DNA of 64,000 nt from Streptomyces fildesensis (GCF_016107395.1 NZ_JAAIKO010000039.1:22735-86734); one strand, 5' to 3'. Counted from the first letter of the stretch, positions 26,116 to 35,534 are shown. Program-made: numbers and translations. The notes: generated by a model from the letters alone, not told the origin.

Positions 26116-28329
26116 GTGATCCGCGCCCTGACCGGATTCTCCACCAGAAACCCGTGGAAGGTCATCGCCGTCTGGGCGGTGCTGGGTATCGTTCTGACCG
26201 CTCTGAGTTCGACGTTGATCTATCGGGTCACCCAGAACCAGACCGGGGATTTCCTGCCCAAGACGTATGACTCGGCCGCCGCGCTGAAAATCGCCGAGGA
26301 CCAATTCGGGGTGAAATCCGACGCCAATACGGTCACCGTGCTCGTCGCCCGACCGGACGGCAAGGCCCTTACCGCGGCGGACCAGCAGCGGGTCGGCGCC
26401 GAGGCCGAGAAACTCGGCCGGCACCGGGTCACCATGCCAAAACCCAAGGACGGCGGACCGTCCTTCCTGCTCAAGGACTATTCACAAACGCCCCGGGTCA
26501 CCCCGGCCATGATGGCGCCCGACCGGAGTTTCGAGCTGCTCTCCGCAGAGCTGGTCGGCAATTCCACGGCCCCCGGAATGCAGGACCTCTACCGGGCCTT
26601 CCGGGATGACGCCCGCGCGCAATTCACCGACGCGGGAATGCGCACCGGATTCACTGGCGGCCTGGCCGACACCGTCGACACCACCGACGCCGGTGAGACC
26701 GCCTCGAAGATCACGTCGATGCTCGTCATCGGGCTCATCGTGCTGCTCAATGTGCTGGTCTTCCGCAGCGTTCTCGCGGCATTGCTGCCACTGCTCGCCG
26801 TCGTCTTCATCGGCGGTGCGGCGTCGGGTGCCGTCGTCGGCGCCGCGATGCTCACCGGAATCAAACTGGACCCGGGCACCCCCTCACTGATCAGTGTGGT
26901 CCTGCTCGGCATCGGCACCGACTACCTGCTGTTCCTGCTGTTCCGCTTCCGCGAACAGCTGCGGGCGCACCCGGAGCAGAACGCCCGCACGGTGGCCGGT
27001 GAGGTATCCGGCCGAGTGGGCAACGCCATCACCTCGGCGGCGCTGACCATCGTGGCCGCCTTCGCCACACTCGGGGTTGCGTCCTTCGGACAGTTCCGGG
27101 TGCTCGGTCCGGCCATCGCCGTCTCGGTCCTGGTCATGCTGCTGGGCAGTCTCACCTTGATGCCGGCCATGCTGGCGGCAGCCGGCCGCAAGATGTTCTG
27201 GCCCTCCCGGGCCCTCAAGCGCGAGCCCCGTCCGGGCTCTGCCGCCCGCTTGGGCGACCTGGTCGCACGCCGGCCGCTGATGATGCTCGTCGCCTCCGTC
27301 GTCATGCTGGGCGCGCTGTCCGCCGGGCTGGTCGGGATCCGGATGGACTACGGCCTGCACAACGGAGGACCGCAGACCGCGGCCGCGACCACCGCCACCG
27401 AGATCTCCCGTGCCCTGCCGGCCGGCGTATCGGACCCGACGAGCGTCTTCGTCACCGCCAAGGACGGCGGCACCCTGCGCTCGGACCGGCTCGACGCCCT
27501 CTCGCAGGCGCTCACCAAGGTCAAGGGCGTGGGCCAGGTGGGCAAGACCACCCTGAACCAGGACCACCGCGCCGCTCGGATCGACCTCTACCTGACAGCG
27601 GATCCGCAGAGCCAGCAGGCTCGTGACCTGGTCTCCGGGCCGGTCCGGGATACGGTCGCCGCGCACACACCCACCGGTTTGACAGCACATGTCGGCGGGA
27701 CGGCAGCGATCTTCGCCGACATATCGACCGCGGTCGACCATGACCTGAAGATCGTGTTCCCGGTCGCGGCCGTGCTGATCTCTCTGATCCTGCTCGTGCT
27801 GCTGCGAAGCCTGCTCGCGCCGATGATCCTCATGCTCTCCGTCGGCCTCGGCTTCGCCGCCACCCTCGGCGCCTCCACCCTGCTGTTCCAGCACCTGTTG
27901 AACAAGCCGGGCGTCGCCTTCACCCTGCCCCTGGTGCTGTTCCTGTTCGTCGTCGCGCTGGGCACCGACTACAACATCCTGATCAGCGACCGCATACGGG
28001 AGGAGATGGAACGGCCGGGACCGGCCCGCGCAGCCGTGGCCCGTGCCGTACGACACACCACGCCGGCCATCGCGACCGCGGGGCTGGTATTGGCCGGCTC
28101 CTTCGCGAGTCTCGCCGCCACTCCGTCGAGCCAGCAGGTCGGCTTCGCGACAGCCCTCGGCATCATGCTCTCCGCGTTCATCCTGTCGATCGTGCTGGTG
28201 CCCGCACTGGCCGCCCTGCTCGGCCGCAGCATCTGGTGGCCGGTCCGCCCCGGCAAGCACGCAAGCCGTCACCCGCAACACCACACGAACGTGCCGACGC
28301 AGGAGCGTGACCGGATCCCGTCCTACTGA
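26116..28329 (+). CDS. MMPL-family membrane transporter
   Basis: This 737-residue RND-type permease of the MMPL branch is built as two repeats, each with an external domain and a helical bundle. The paired motifs GTDYLLFLLFRFREQ and GTDYNILISDRIREE mark the proton-relay helices of each half. It exports lipids or hydrophobic drugs with the proton gradient. The GTG at 26116 lies 5 bases after CCGGAGG and is preferred to the TTG at 26101. It is divergent from the histidine kinase gene across 267 bases and is the likely target of that system. A strong hairpin follows. Confidence 0.93.
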   Translation: MIRALTGFSTRNPWKVIAVWAVLGIVLTALSSTLIYRVTQNQTGDFLPKTYDSAAALKIAEDQFGVKSDANTVTVLVARPDGKALTAADQQRVGAEAEKLGRHRVTMPKPKDGGPSFLLKDYSQTPRVTPAMMAPDRSFELLSAELVGNSTAPGMQDLYRAFRDDARAQFTDAGMRTGFTGGLADTVDTTDAGETASKITSMLVIGLIVLLNVLVFRSVLAALLPLLAVVFIGGAASGAVVGAAMLTGIKLDPGTPSLISVVLLGIGTDYLLFLLFRFREQLRAHPEQNARTVAGEVSGRVGNAITSAALTIVAAFATLGVASFGQFRVLGPAIAVSVLVMLLGSLTLMPAMLAAAGRKMFWPSRALKREPRPGSAARLGDLVARRPLMMLVASVVMLGALSAGLVGIRMDYGLHNGGPQTAAATTATEISRALPAGVSDPTSVFVTAKDGGTLRSDRLDALSQALTKVKGVGQVGKTTLNQDHRAARIDLYLTADPQSQQARDLVSGPVRDTVAAHTPTGLTAHVGGTAAIFADISTAVDHDLKIVFPVAAVLISLILLVLLRSLLAPMILMLSVGLGFAATLGASTLLFQHLLNKPGVAFTLPLVLFLFVVALGTDYNILISDRIREEMERPGPARAAVARAVRHTTPAIATAGLVLAGSFASLAATPSSQQVGFATALGIMLSAFILSIVLVPALAALLGRSIWWPVRPGKHASRHPQHHTNVPTQERDRIPSY

Positions 28330-28342
28330 CCGTGCACCCCAC

Positions 28343-28370
28343 GGTGTCCCCGCTCACGAGCGGGGACACC
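28343..28370 (+). terminator. 12-bp hairpin after the MMPL gene
   Basis: GGTGTCCCCGCT and its exact reverse complement AGCGGGGACACC flank a 4-base loop, 14 bases past the MMPL stop codon. It is a probable terminator without a T-run. Bases 28385-28500 hold no gene I can name. Confidence 0.8.
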
Positions 28371-28518
28371 CGCGCGCGGCCTGGTCAGCCGGCCTTGGAC
28401 AGCGCCTGCGGTGCGTAGATCTCGACTGCATCCATCAGACGGCCCACCCTCCGAGTGGTCCCCGACCCGTCACCGACCGTCCCGGACGCCGGCCGCGCCA
28501 TGGAATCATCAGGATGTG

Positions 28519-29379
28519 ATGGGCGACTGGGAGTGGGACGACACGCTGTTCCTCGGCACAGCCACCTACTACGGGCGCGGGAGGCTGCCCTACGCTCCCG
28601 GGCTCGCGGACCTGCTGGCCACGGCCGTACAGCTCGACGGGCGGGGGCGTTTGCTCGATGTGGGATGTGGTCCTGGCACCCCCGCCCTGAGCCTGGCGCA
28701 CCTGTTCGGCGAGATCGTCGGTCTGGACCCGGACGGTGGAATGCTCGCCGAAGCCGAGCGCGGGGCCGCACGGGCGGGAGCGGCCCGAAAGGCGCGGTGG
28801 GTGCAGGCCCGGGCCGAGGAACTGCCCGTGGGTCTTGGAGAGTTCACCGTCGCGACGTTCGGCCAGTCCTTCCACTGGATGGATCGCGACCTGGTGGCGG
28901 CCACCGTCAGGGACATGCTCCGGCCCGGCGGGGCGCTGGTGCACATCTCCGACCTCAAGACGGAGATCCGAACCGTCAACGGACTTCCGTATCCAGCCGT
29001 GCCCTACGCCGCGATCGACACGCTGGTCAGGCACCACCTGGGACCGGTCCGACGAGCCGGGCGGGGGGTGCTGACGCACGGAACACCCGGTGATGAGGCG
29101 GCGGTGCTCACACGGGCCGGCTTCTCCGGCCCCCAACGCCATGTCGTCCCCGGCGGGCAAGCGCTGGAACGCACGTCCGACGACATCGTCGCGTGGGCGT
29201 TCTCCATGTCGTCCTCGGCTCCCCATCTGTTCGGCCCGCACCGCGACGACTTCGAGGCGGATCTCCGTCGGCTACTGCGCGACGTGTCCCCGGCAGACCG
29301 GTTCTCCGAACGACAGCCGGGCACCGAGGTCTTCGTCTGGTGGAAGAGCCCCGCCGGGCCGGCACCGCTGCCGGCGTAA
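28519..29379 (+). CDS. class I SAM-dependent methyltransferase
   Basis: This 286-residue methyltransferase has a SAM-binding motif I LLDVGCGPGTPALSLAH (about 45-61), an acidic loop GLDPDGGMLAEAE (motif II) and the core strand FTVATFGQSFHWMDRD, a variant of the Methyltransf_11/25 fold. The substrate is unknown. The start is either the ATG at 28519 (AGGA four bases upstream) or the GTG at 28516; upstream codons to 28411 are not convincing. It stands between the MMPL terminator and the convergent helR-like gene. Confidence 0.87.
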   Translation: MGDWEWDDTLFLGTATYYGRGRLPYAPGLADLLATAVQLDGRGRLLDVGCGPGTPALSLAHLFGEIVGLDPDGGMLAEAERGAARAGAARKARWVQARAEELPVGLGEFTVATFGQSFHWMDRDLVAATVRDMLRPGGALVHISDLKTEIRTVNGLPYPAVPYAAIDTLVRHHLGPVRRAGRGVLTHGTPGDEAAVLTRAGFSGPQRHVVPGGQALERTSDDIVAWAFSMSSSAPHLFGPHRDDFEADLRRLLRDVSPADRFSERQPGTEVFVWWKSPAGPAPLPA

Positions 29380-29511
29380 CGCGGACCAACGGACCAGCGC
29401 GAACCAGCCGACCTGCGCGCCCACCCCGCGCGCAGGTCCGCTGCATCCGCACCGCGCATCGGCGGCGGCCTTCACCACCGCCGAGTGGCGCTCAGGTCGT
29501 CCTGGCCGAGG

Positions 29512-31668
29512 TCAGGAGCTCGTGAGGATGACGAGTTGCTGAGTCGCGCGGGTCATCGCGACATAGCGATCAACGGCTCCCTCGATGCCCGTGCCGAACG
29601 ACTCCGGGTCGATGAGGACCACCAGGTCGAACTCGAGCCCCTTCGACAGCTCCGGGGTCAGCGACCGGACGCGGGATGTCGCCCGGAACGTGGGATCGCC
29701 GATGACGCAGGCGATGCCTTCGTCATGGGCGGTGAGCCACGTGTCGAGGATCGAGTCCAGCTCCGCAACGGATCCATGGACGACGGGGAGATCGCTGCTG
29801 CGGATGGAGGTCGGCACATTGGCGTCCGGGAGTACGGTCCGGATGACCAGCTCGGCCTCCGTCATCACCTCTTCCGGCGTCCGGTAGTTGATGCTCAGGG
29901 AGGCCACGGTGATCCGGTCGAGCCCGACCCGCTCGAGCCGTTCCTGCCACGACTCCGTGAACCCGTGCCTGGCCTGGGCGCGGTCCCCGACGATGGTGAA
30001 GCTCCGGGACGGGCAGCGCAGCAGCAGCATCTGCCATTCGGCATCGGTCAGTTCCTGCGCCTCGTCCACGACGACGTGCGCGAACGGGCCGGCCAGCACA
30101 TCGGGTTCGGCGCCGACCAGTGCGCTCTCGTCGATCAGGGTGTCCTGCAGGTCCTGTCCGCGCAGCATCCCCACCGCGCCTTCGCTCTCGTCGATCAGCA
30201 TGTTCTGCAGCAGGCTGTCGATGGCGGCGGCCCTGGTCGCGCGTTCGGCGGCGACGGCGGCCTCGTTCCGCCGCATGCGCCGGGACGCCTCCGGGTCGCC
30301 GAGCCGCTGCCGTGCCGCGTCCAGCAGCGGCAGGTCGGACACCGTCCAGGCCTCGGTCTGCGCGCGCTGCAGCTTGCGGACGTCATCGGGACCGAGCCAG
30401 GGCGCGCACTTGCGCAGATAGGCGGGCACCGACCACAGATCCGCGACGAGGTCGGTCGCCTCGACCAGGGGCCACGCCCGGTGGAGGGCCTTGAGCAGCG
30501 CCCTGTCCTGCAGCAGCGACCTCCGCAGCAGCTCGGGCGAGGCTTCGCTGTCGTCCTTGTCCATCAGGATCGTGAGCAGCTCCTCCATGATCTGTTCGTG
30601 TGCCTCGTTGTGCGGAGTGCCCTGCTCCACCGCTTCGAACGCGACCGCCCAATCGCGGGGGCTCAGCCAGAGGTCGGACCAGTGGGTCGCGACCGTCATC
30701 CCCTTGGTGGGCGGCTCCTCGTAGATGCCGACGGCCGCCTCGATCGCCTTCACCAGGTCCGCGGACGACTTCAGACGGGCCACGTCCGGGTCGGGCTCGA
30801 TCACTGCTCCGGCTCCCTCGGCGACGAGGTCCCGCAGGGTGCAGGTCTGCACGCCCTCCTCTCCGAGGCTGGGCAGGACATCGGCGACGTAGGCCAGGTA
30901 GGGCTGGTGCGGGCCGACGAACAGCACGCCGCCCCGACGGTGCCCGAGGCGGGGATCGGAGTAGAGGAGGTAGGCGGAGCGGTGCAGGGCGACGACGGTC
31001 TTCCCCGTACCCGGGCCGCCGTCGACGACGAGAGCGCCGCGGGATCCCGCCCTGATGACGGCGTCCTGGTCGGTCTGGATGGTGGAGAGCACGTCCCGCA
31101 TCCGGGCCGACCGGTTGCTGCCCAGGCTGGCGATGAACGCGGACTGGTCGTCGAGCGCGGCGCGCCCTTCGAGCCCTTCGGCGGTGAACACCTCGTCCCA
31201 GTAGTCGCTGATCCGGCCGCGCGTCCAGCGGTACCTGCGGCGGCTCGCCAGACCCATCGGATTGGCGTGGGTCGCCGCGAAGAACGGCTCAGCCGCGGGG
31301 GAACGCCAGTCGAGCAGCAGCCGGCGACCAGTGCTGTCGGTGAGGCCGAGTCGTCCGATGTACACCGGCTCGGAGTCTTCCGCACTGACGATGTGGCCCA
31401 GACACAGGTCGAGACCGAAGCGCCGCAGGGCGCGCAGCCGACCGGTCAGGCGGTGGATCTCCGTGTCGCGGTCCATCGCTCCGCGGCCGATGCCGCCGGG
31501 TGCCCTGCGCTCGGCGTCGAGGAGGGCGGACAGTTCGGCGATCGCCTGCTCGAGGCTCTCCGCGATGGCCGCGAAGTGCTGCTCGTCGCCGGCGATCATC
31601 GCCGGTTCCGCCTTGGGCGCGAGGCGGTCGGGAAGGTCGAACGCGCTGGTGGTGGTCAGAGGGTTCAT
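29512..31668 (-). CDS. helR: HelR-type RNA polymerase recycling helicase (rifamycin tolerance)
   Basis: This 718-residue superfamily 1 ATPase of the HelD/UvrD-like group has Walker A GGPGTGKT (217-224), Walker B VVVDEAQELTDAEW, a GDRAQARHGF motif and a C-terminal helicase motif VDRYVAMTRATQQLVIL. The N-terminus MNPLTTTSAFDLPDRL and the early coiled stretch match the actinobacterial HelR proteins, which pull RNA polymerase off DNA and displace bound rifamycin. I chose the ATG at 31668, 8 bases after GGAGG; another ATG at 31674 is too close to it. The rifamycin-associated element at 31877-31896 lies 209 bases upstream, so induction by rifamycins is expected. Confidence 0.9.
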   Translation of the reverse strand: MNPLTTTSAFDLPDRLAPKAEPAMIAGDEQHFAAIAESLEQAIAELSALLDAERRAPGGIGRGAMDRDTEIHRLTGRLRALRRFGLDLCLGHIVSAEDSEPVYIGRLGLTDSTGRRLLLDWRSPAAEPFFAATHANPMGLASRRRYRWTRGRISDYWDEVFTAEGLEGRAALDDQSAFIASLGSNRSARMRDVLSTIQTDQDAVIRAGSRGALVVDGGPGTGKTVVALHRSAYLLYSDPRLGHRRGGVLFVGPHQPYLAYVADVLPSLGEEGVQTCTLRDLVAEGAGAVIEPDPDVARLKSSADLVKAIEAAVGIYEEPPTKGMTVATHWSDLWLSPRDWAVAFEAVEQGTPHNEAHEQIMEELLTILMDKDDSEASPELLRRSLLQDRALLKALHRAWPLVEATDLVADLWSVPAYLRKCAPWLGPDDVRKLQRAQTEAWTVSDLPLLDAARQRLGDPEASRRMRRNEAAVAAERATRAAAIDSLLQNMLIDESEGAVGMLRGQDLQDTLIDESALVGAEPDVLAGPFAHVVVDEAQELTDAEWQMLLLRCPSRSFTIVGDRAQARHGFTESWQERLERVGLDRITVASLSINYRTPEEVMTEAELVIRTVLPDANVPTSIRSSDLPVVHGSVAELDSILDTWLTAHDEGIACVIGDPTFRATSRVRSLTPELSKGLEFDLVVLIDPESFGTGIEGAVDRYVAMTRATQQLVILTSS

Positions 31669-32099
31669 GTTCATCGCCTCCGGTCCGAGGTCGCTGCCGC
31701 GACGGCCGGAGCGCACACCCGCATCCCGGTGCCGGGGACTCGCACCCGCAATGCGTATCCCATCACCACCGACTCGATGTCACCGCACGACCCGTAAACC
31801 GACAACAACACATGCACTTCGTGAATCTCCCATTTCTGCAGGTTATGACCTCGGCCCGTGATTGTGCCCCACGACCGGGGCCTTGCCGCAAGCCCCCCAT
31901 TGCGCTATAAGTTGAAAGTGGCAAGGAGTGGATATTCCTCCTGCCCTCCTCGCCCACTCGGGGCCGACAAGCCACCTGCAGTCGCCGAACGCGGCCTTCT
32001 CGTCCTCTTGAGCAAGTTCGCCGCATTTTCCTTGCTGCGCAAGCCAGCCCGGACGGGTTGGGTGCGTGATCGTCCCGCGTGTCTCGTAGGCTCCGGGCC
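31669..32099. other. 431-base divergent control region of helR and a kinase gene
   Basis: No gene is recognisable here. The stretch contains the rifamycin-associated element (31877-31896) and, toward the right, a TAGGCT hexamer (32087-32092) only seven bases before the kinase ATG, compatible with a -10 box for a leaderless kinase transcript. The part from 31800 to 31930 is clearly more AT-rich than its surroundings, as expected of promoters. Confidence 0.55.
31877..31896 (-). promoter_or_regulatory. rifamycin-associated element (RAE) upstream of helR
   Basis: Read on the minus strand this is GGGGCTTGCGGCAAGGCCCC, an imperfect inverted repeat with one extra C in one arm. It matches, as I remember it, the RAE that lies before rifamycin-inactivating and helR genes in actinomycetes and is required for their induction by rifampin. 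Its orientation toward helR fits. Confidence 0.85.
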
Positions 32100-33875
32100 A
32101 TGAGTAACGGGGAATCCGGCAGACGGGTCATCGACGGGCGCTTCGAGCTGGAAGCGCGGCTCGGCAGCGGTGGCATGGGGCTGGTGTGGCGGGCACGCGA
32201 TCTCGTGCTCGACCGGGCGGTGGCGCTCAAGGAAGTACGGCCGTCGGATCCCGGGCTGGCCGAGTACGACCCGCCCGCCGCAAGCCTGTTGCGGGCCCGG
32301 GTGCTGCGGGAGGCCCGTGCGCTGGCCCGGGTCGAGCATCCCAATGTGGTGACCATCCACCACGTCGTGGACGGCGGTGAGGGCACCTACCCCTGGCTCG
32401 TCATGGAGCTGGTGACCGGCGGATCGCTTCAGGACCGGCTCGCGCGCGGGCCGATGGAGCCGGTGGAGGCGGCTCTGCTGGGCCGCGAACTGCTGGCCGC
32501 GCTGCGGGCCGCGCACGCCGTGGGAATCCAGCACCGGGACGTCAAACCCCCCAACGTCCTGCTGCGCCCCGACGGGCGCCCGGTGCTCACCGACTTCGGC
32601 ATTGCCGCGATCCGTGAGTCCACGGTCCTGACGGCCACCGGATCGATGATCGGTACCCCCGACTTCATGGCCCCCGAGCGGATCACCGGGGACGGCGGCG
32701 GGCCGAGTTCGGACCTGTGGTCCCTGGCGATGATGCTGTATGTGGCGGTGGAGGGCCATCACCCGCTGCGCAGGGCAACCACCCTGGCCACGCTGGCGGC
32801 CGTCCTCAGCGAGGAGCTTCCGCCGCCGCGACAGGCCGGGCCGCTGACAGAATTCCTCAACGCCCTTCTGGTCAAGGACCCGGGCGACCGGCCGGACGCC
32901 GAGTCCCTGGACCGCATGCTGGCGGTCGCAGCCCAACAGCAGCCGACCGGACCGGTATCCGGTCCTGGACCGGTGCAAGGACACGGACCCGTGCCCGAGG
33001 CAACGTCCTTCCGGCTGGGATCTCCCGTCGCCGAGCCCACGGCGGCCCGGCCGGACGGTTTCGGGCCGCCCATGCCCCACGACGCCGTTCCCCACGGTGC
33101 CGGTTCCTCGGCCTATCCCTCGCCCTATTCCTCGCAGTACCCCTCCCCCTACGCCTCGCAGTACCCCTCGCCGGAGCCGGGCGCGACGCGCCCGTCCATC
33201 GGCAACCAGCGGCGCAGGCTCCGTACGCGACGGGTGGCGATCGGCTCGGCGGTCTGCGGAACCGTGCTGACGGGCGTGCTGGTGTGGACGCTGCTCCCGG
33301 AGCAGAACGGCGACAACATCGTGTCCGGGAAGCCCGGCTCGGACGCCTCCACGTCACATTCGTCGGGTCCGGTACCGACCACCGCACCGTCCACGACGCA
33401 ACCGGAGAAGGATCCGGTGAAGGTGAGCCTGCTGACGCCCGACGGCATCCGTGCGGCGATCAAGGAACTGAAGGCGCAGATGGGGACCGACAAGGTCGGC
33501 CGCTTCGTGGTCTACCCGGAGTACATCTCCGCCGAAGGCATGGTCAAAGGCAGCGCCACCCACTACGACAGCTACGACTACCGGGTCGGACAGGGCGTGA
33601 CCCGCGGCACGATCAGCGGAACACTCCTGGGCGGTGAACAGCCCGTCAGCCTGGACCTCTACAACTGGGACGCCCTGCCCGCCCTGCTCAGCCGGGCACA
33701 GAAGGACCTGAAAGTCCCCAAGCCCACGACGCGCTACCTCGTGCTCCGCCAGCCCAACAACATCTTCCATACCCCCGCGGGCATCGGCGTCTACCTTGCC
33801 GATGCCTACGACGGCGGTTACCTGGACGCAGATCCCAAGGGCAAGGTCACCAGGCTGATGCCCGCCGGTGACTAG
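32100..33875 (+). CDS. Ser/Thr protein kinase with a single-pass membrane anchor and an extracellular domain
   Basis: This 591-residue protein has a kinase domain with glycine loop GSGGMGLV (22-29), Lys44, HRDVKPPN (145-152), DFG (165-167) and MAPERI. A Pro/Tyr/Ser-rich linker with SQYPSPYA-type repeats (about 338-360) leads to a transmembrane helix at about 379-399. The roughly 190-residue outer part starts with a Ser/Thr/Pro stalk and ends in a folded domain (LLTPDGIRAAIKELKAQMG, YISAEGMVKGSATHYDSYDY), which looks like a sensor of unknown type. No ribosome site precedes the ATG, and a -10-like TAGGCT ends eight bases upstream, so the mRNA may be leaderless. Confidence 0.92.
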   Translation: MSNGESGRRVIDGRFELEARLGSGGMGLVWRARDLVLDRAVALKEVRPSDPGLAEYDPPAASLLRARVLREARALARVEHPNVVTIHHVVDGGEGTYPWLVMELVTGGSLQDRLARGPMEPVEAALLGRELLAALRAAHAVGIQHRDVKPPNVLLRPDGRPVLTDFGIAAIRESTVLTATGSMIGTPDFMAPERITGDGGGPSSDLWSLAMMLYVAVEGHHPLRRATTLATLAAVLSEELPPPRQAGPLTEFLNALLVKDPGDRPDAESLDRMLAVAAQQQPTGPVSGPGPVQGHGPVPEATSFRLGSPVAEPTAARPDGFGPPMPHDAVPHGAGSSAYPSPYSSQYPSPYASQYPSPEPGATRPSIGNQRRRLRTRRVAIGSAVCGTVLTGVLVWTLLPEQNGDNIVSGKPGSDASTSHSSGPVPTTAPSTTQPEKDPVKVSLLTPDGIRAAIKELKAQMGTDKVGRFVVYPEYISAEGMVKGSATHYDSYDYRVGQGVTRGTISGTLLGGEQPVSLDLYNWDALPALLSRAQKDLKVPKPTTRYLVLRQPNNIFHTPAGIGVYLADAYDGGYLDADPKGKVTRLMPAGD

Positions 33876-33905
33876 CGGTCCTCCTCCGATCCCCGTTCCC
33901 AGGCG

Positions 33906-34466
33906 TCAGGAGGTGCCACCGAAGTCGACGTCCTTGGTCGCGACCGCCCCGGCGGTCCGTCCCGGCGCCGTCTGGTAGGTCCAGTACAGGTTCGTGTGCG
34001 CGATGACTTGGTCCGGCGGCGGCGCGCCCCATTCCGACTGGTCCCCCGTCGTGTGGGCGTCACTGACGAGCGTCGCGTCGTACCCCCGCGCGAACGCGCC
34101 GTGGAGGGTCGAGCGGATGCATGCATCGGTCTCCGCACCGGCGACGACGAGCCGTCCGACTCCGAGTCCCGACAGCACGGTCTCCAGGGTGGTGTCCTCG
34201 AAGGCGTCGCCGTAGTTCTTCTCGACCAACGGCTCGGCCTCGCCCGGAGTCAGCTCGGGGACGATCCGCCAGCTGTCGCTCCCCCGCACCAGGTGCTCGT
34301 CGGAATGCTGGACCCAGACGACCGGGACCCGCTCCCCCCGCGCCTGCTCGACCAGGCTGCCGACATTGGCGACGACCGCGTCGCGCTCATGGGCTTCCTG
34401 GACGACGCCGACCTGCACATCGACGACGAGGAGTGCGGTGTTCGGTCGGTTCTCGAGTGTGGTCAT
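33906..34466 (-). CDS. isochorismatase-like cysteine hydrolase
   Basis: This 186-residue single-domain enzyme of the isochorismatase/nicotinamidase superfamily has the catalytic triad Asp16 (ALLVVDVQVG), Lys83 (LVEKNYGDAF) and Cys116 (AGAETDACIRSTLHGAFARGY) in place, with the usual cis-peptide segment before the cysteine. It probably hydrolyses an amide or vinyl ether in the cytoplasm; the substrate is not predictable. It converges on the kinase gene with 30 bases between their stops. Confidence 0.92.
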   Translation of the reverse strand: MTTLENRPNTALLVVDVQVGVVQEAHERDAVVANVGSLVEQARGERVPVVWVQHSDEHLVRGSDSWRIVPELTPGEAEPLVEKNYGDAFEDTTLETVLSGLGVGRLVVAGAETDACIRSTLHGAFARGYDATLVSDAHTTGDQSEWGAPPPDQVIAHTNLYWTYQTAPGRTAGAVATKDVDFGGTS

Positions 34467-34759
34467 GGGTCCTCCTGATCACGCTGGGTTCCTCGGGCCA
34501 TCCACGGTAGACCCACCCACTGTCAGCGAGGTCGATCACCGGCACGCGGCACCGGAAATCCGGCGGCATCGAGGAGGCCTGTCGGCCCCCTCGCCACCTG
34601 CCGTCGCACGCCGGCCGGAACGTGTGCAGGGGGCCGCTCGGGTGTCGGAACTGCTCCATCCGGGCCCATGGGGCAGTAGAAGCCACCTCACTCGGGGCAC
34701 AGCTCCTTCCGTGCCGGCGTCCCGCCGCACACCGCATCACGTCCCGATGGAGATCCCCC

Positions 34760-35350
34760 ATGAAGTTGCGCACTGCCGCGTCAGCCGCCACGACCACGTT
34801 GGTTCTGCTCGCCCTGGCCTCCCCCGCCGTGGCACAGACCGCGCCGCCCGCCCCGACCGCCCCCGCCGCTGCCCCGGCCGCGTGTGCCAAGGAGCAACTG
34901 GCCTACCTCACAGCCGAGGACCAGGCGATGGCAGCCGCCATCCAGGCGGACACCGCACGGAAGGCGGCCGACGCGGCCGAGAAGGACGTCGCTGTCCTGA
35001 AGGAGAGCTCGCACGTGGCGGGCGACCTGGGAGCGCGGTACGGCTCGCAGGGGCTGCAGGCCGGCATGGCGGTCTCCAAAGCCACCGACGCCCGGGATGC
35101 CGCGGCCACGGCCACGGCGCTCAAGAAGCTGGCGGAGCTCGCCAAGAGCAAGGGCGGCGCCGACGGCACCTACCAGTCCGACCGGCTGACGCGTCAGGCT
35201 GCCCTGGCGCAGAAGGCCACCAAGGCCAAGAACGCCATCACCCTCAACGCCACCGCCGACAAGGCCGAACTGGCCGCCATGACCGCGGTCAAGAACCTGG
35301 CAAAGCCCCGCACCCTGCTGGAAAGCTGCCTGAAGAAGGCCTCCGCCTGA
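34760..35350 (+). CDS. secreted alanine/lysine-rich helical protein of unknown function
   Basis: This 196-residue protein has a Sec signal peptide (MKLRTAASAATTTLVLLALA, cleavage after AVA at 25) and a Pro/Ala-rich stretch. A long helical region follows (KEQLAYLTAEDQAMAAAIQAD, ARKAADAAEKDVAVLKESSH) and probably forms coiled coils. Two cysteines (about 42 and 190) could make a disulfide. I do not recognise a family. The ATG at 34760 follows GGAGAT. It is preceded by about 290 bases without a gene. Confidence 0.8.
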   Translation: MKLRTAASAATTTLVLLALASPAVAQTAPPAPTAPAAAPAACAKEQLAYLTAEDQAMAAAIQADTARKAADAAEKDVAVLKESSHVAGDLGARYGSQGLQAGMAVSKATDARDAAATATALKKLAELAKSKGGADGTYQSDRLTRQAALAQKATKAKNAITLNATADKAELAAMTAVKNLAKPRTLLESCLKKASA

Positions 35351-35475
35351 TCTTCCGGAGGGCACCACGGTGAGCAAGGCCCCTGGCAGTCCCGATGTCC
35401 CGGCGGAACCCACCGTCCGGAACGGCGCGGGACAGGTCCCGGCGACCTGGACCGATCACCGGCTGCCCTGACCGT

Positions 35476-35511
35476 CAGGTGCGGAGCGCCCATCCCGACG
35501 CCCCGCACCTG
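35476..35511. terminator. hairpin between the secreted-protein gene and the OYE fragment
   Basis: CAGGTGCGG at 35476-35484 pairs exactly with CCGCACCTG at 35503-35511 across an 18-base loop. It lies downstream of the plus-strand gene ending at 35350 and just after the minus-strand OYE remnant, so it may be the original terminator of the broken gene. Confidence 0.4.
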
Positions 35512-35534
35512 GCGGTTTCCCGCCCGGCTCGTTT

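Noticed and set aside
28385..28432. Minus-strand codons reading LMDAVEIYAPQALSKAG before a stop
   Set aside because: It looks like the end of a protein but is only about 16 codons long, has no upstream continuation that makes sense and matches no family I know.
29485..31797. A 770-residue plus-strand open frame
   Set aside because: It is entirely antisense to the helR-like gene and has a His/Gly/Arg-rich, family-free composition.
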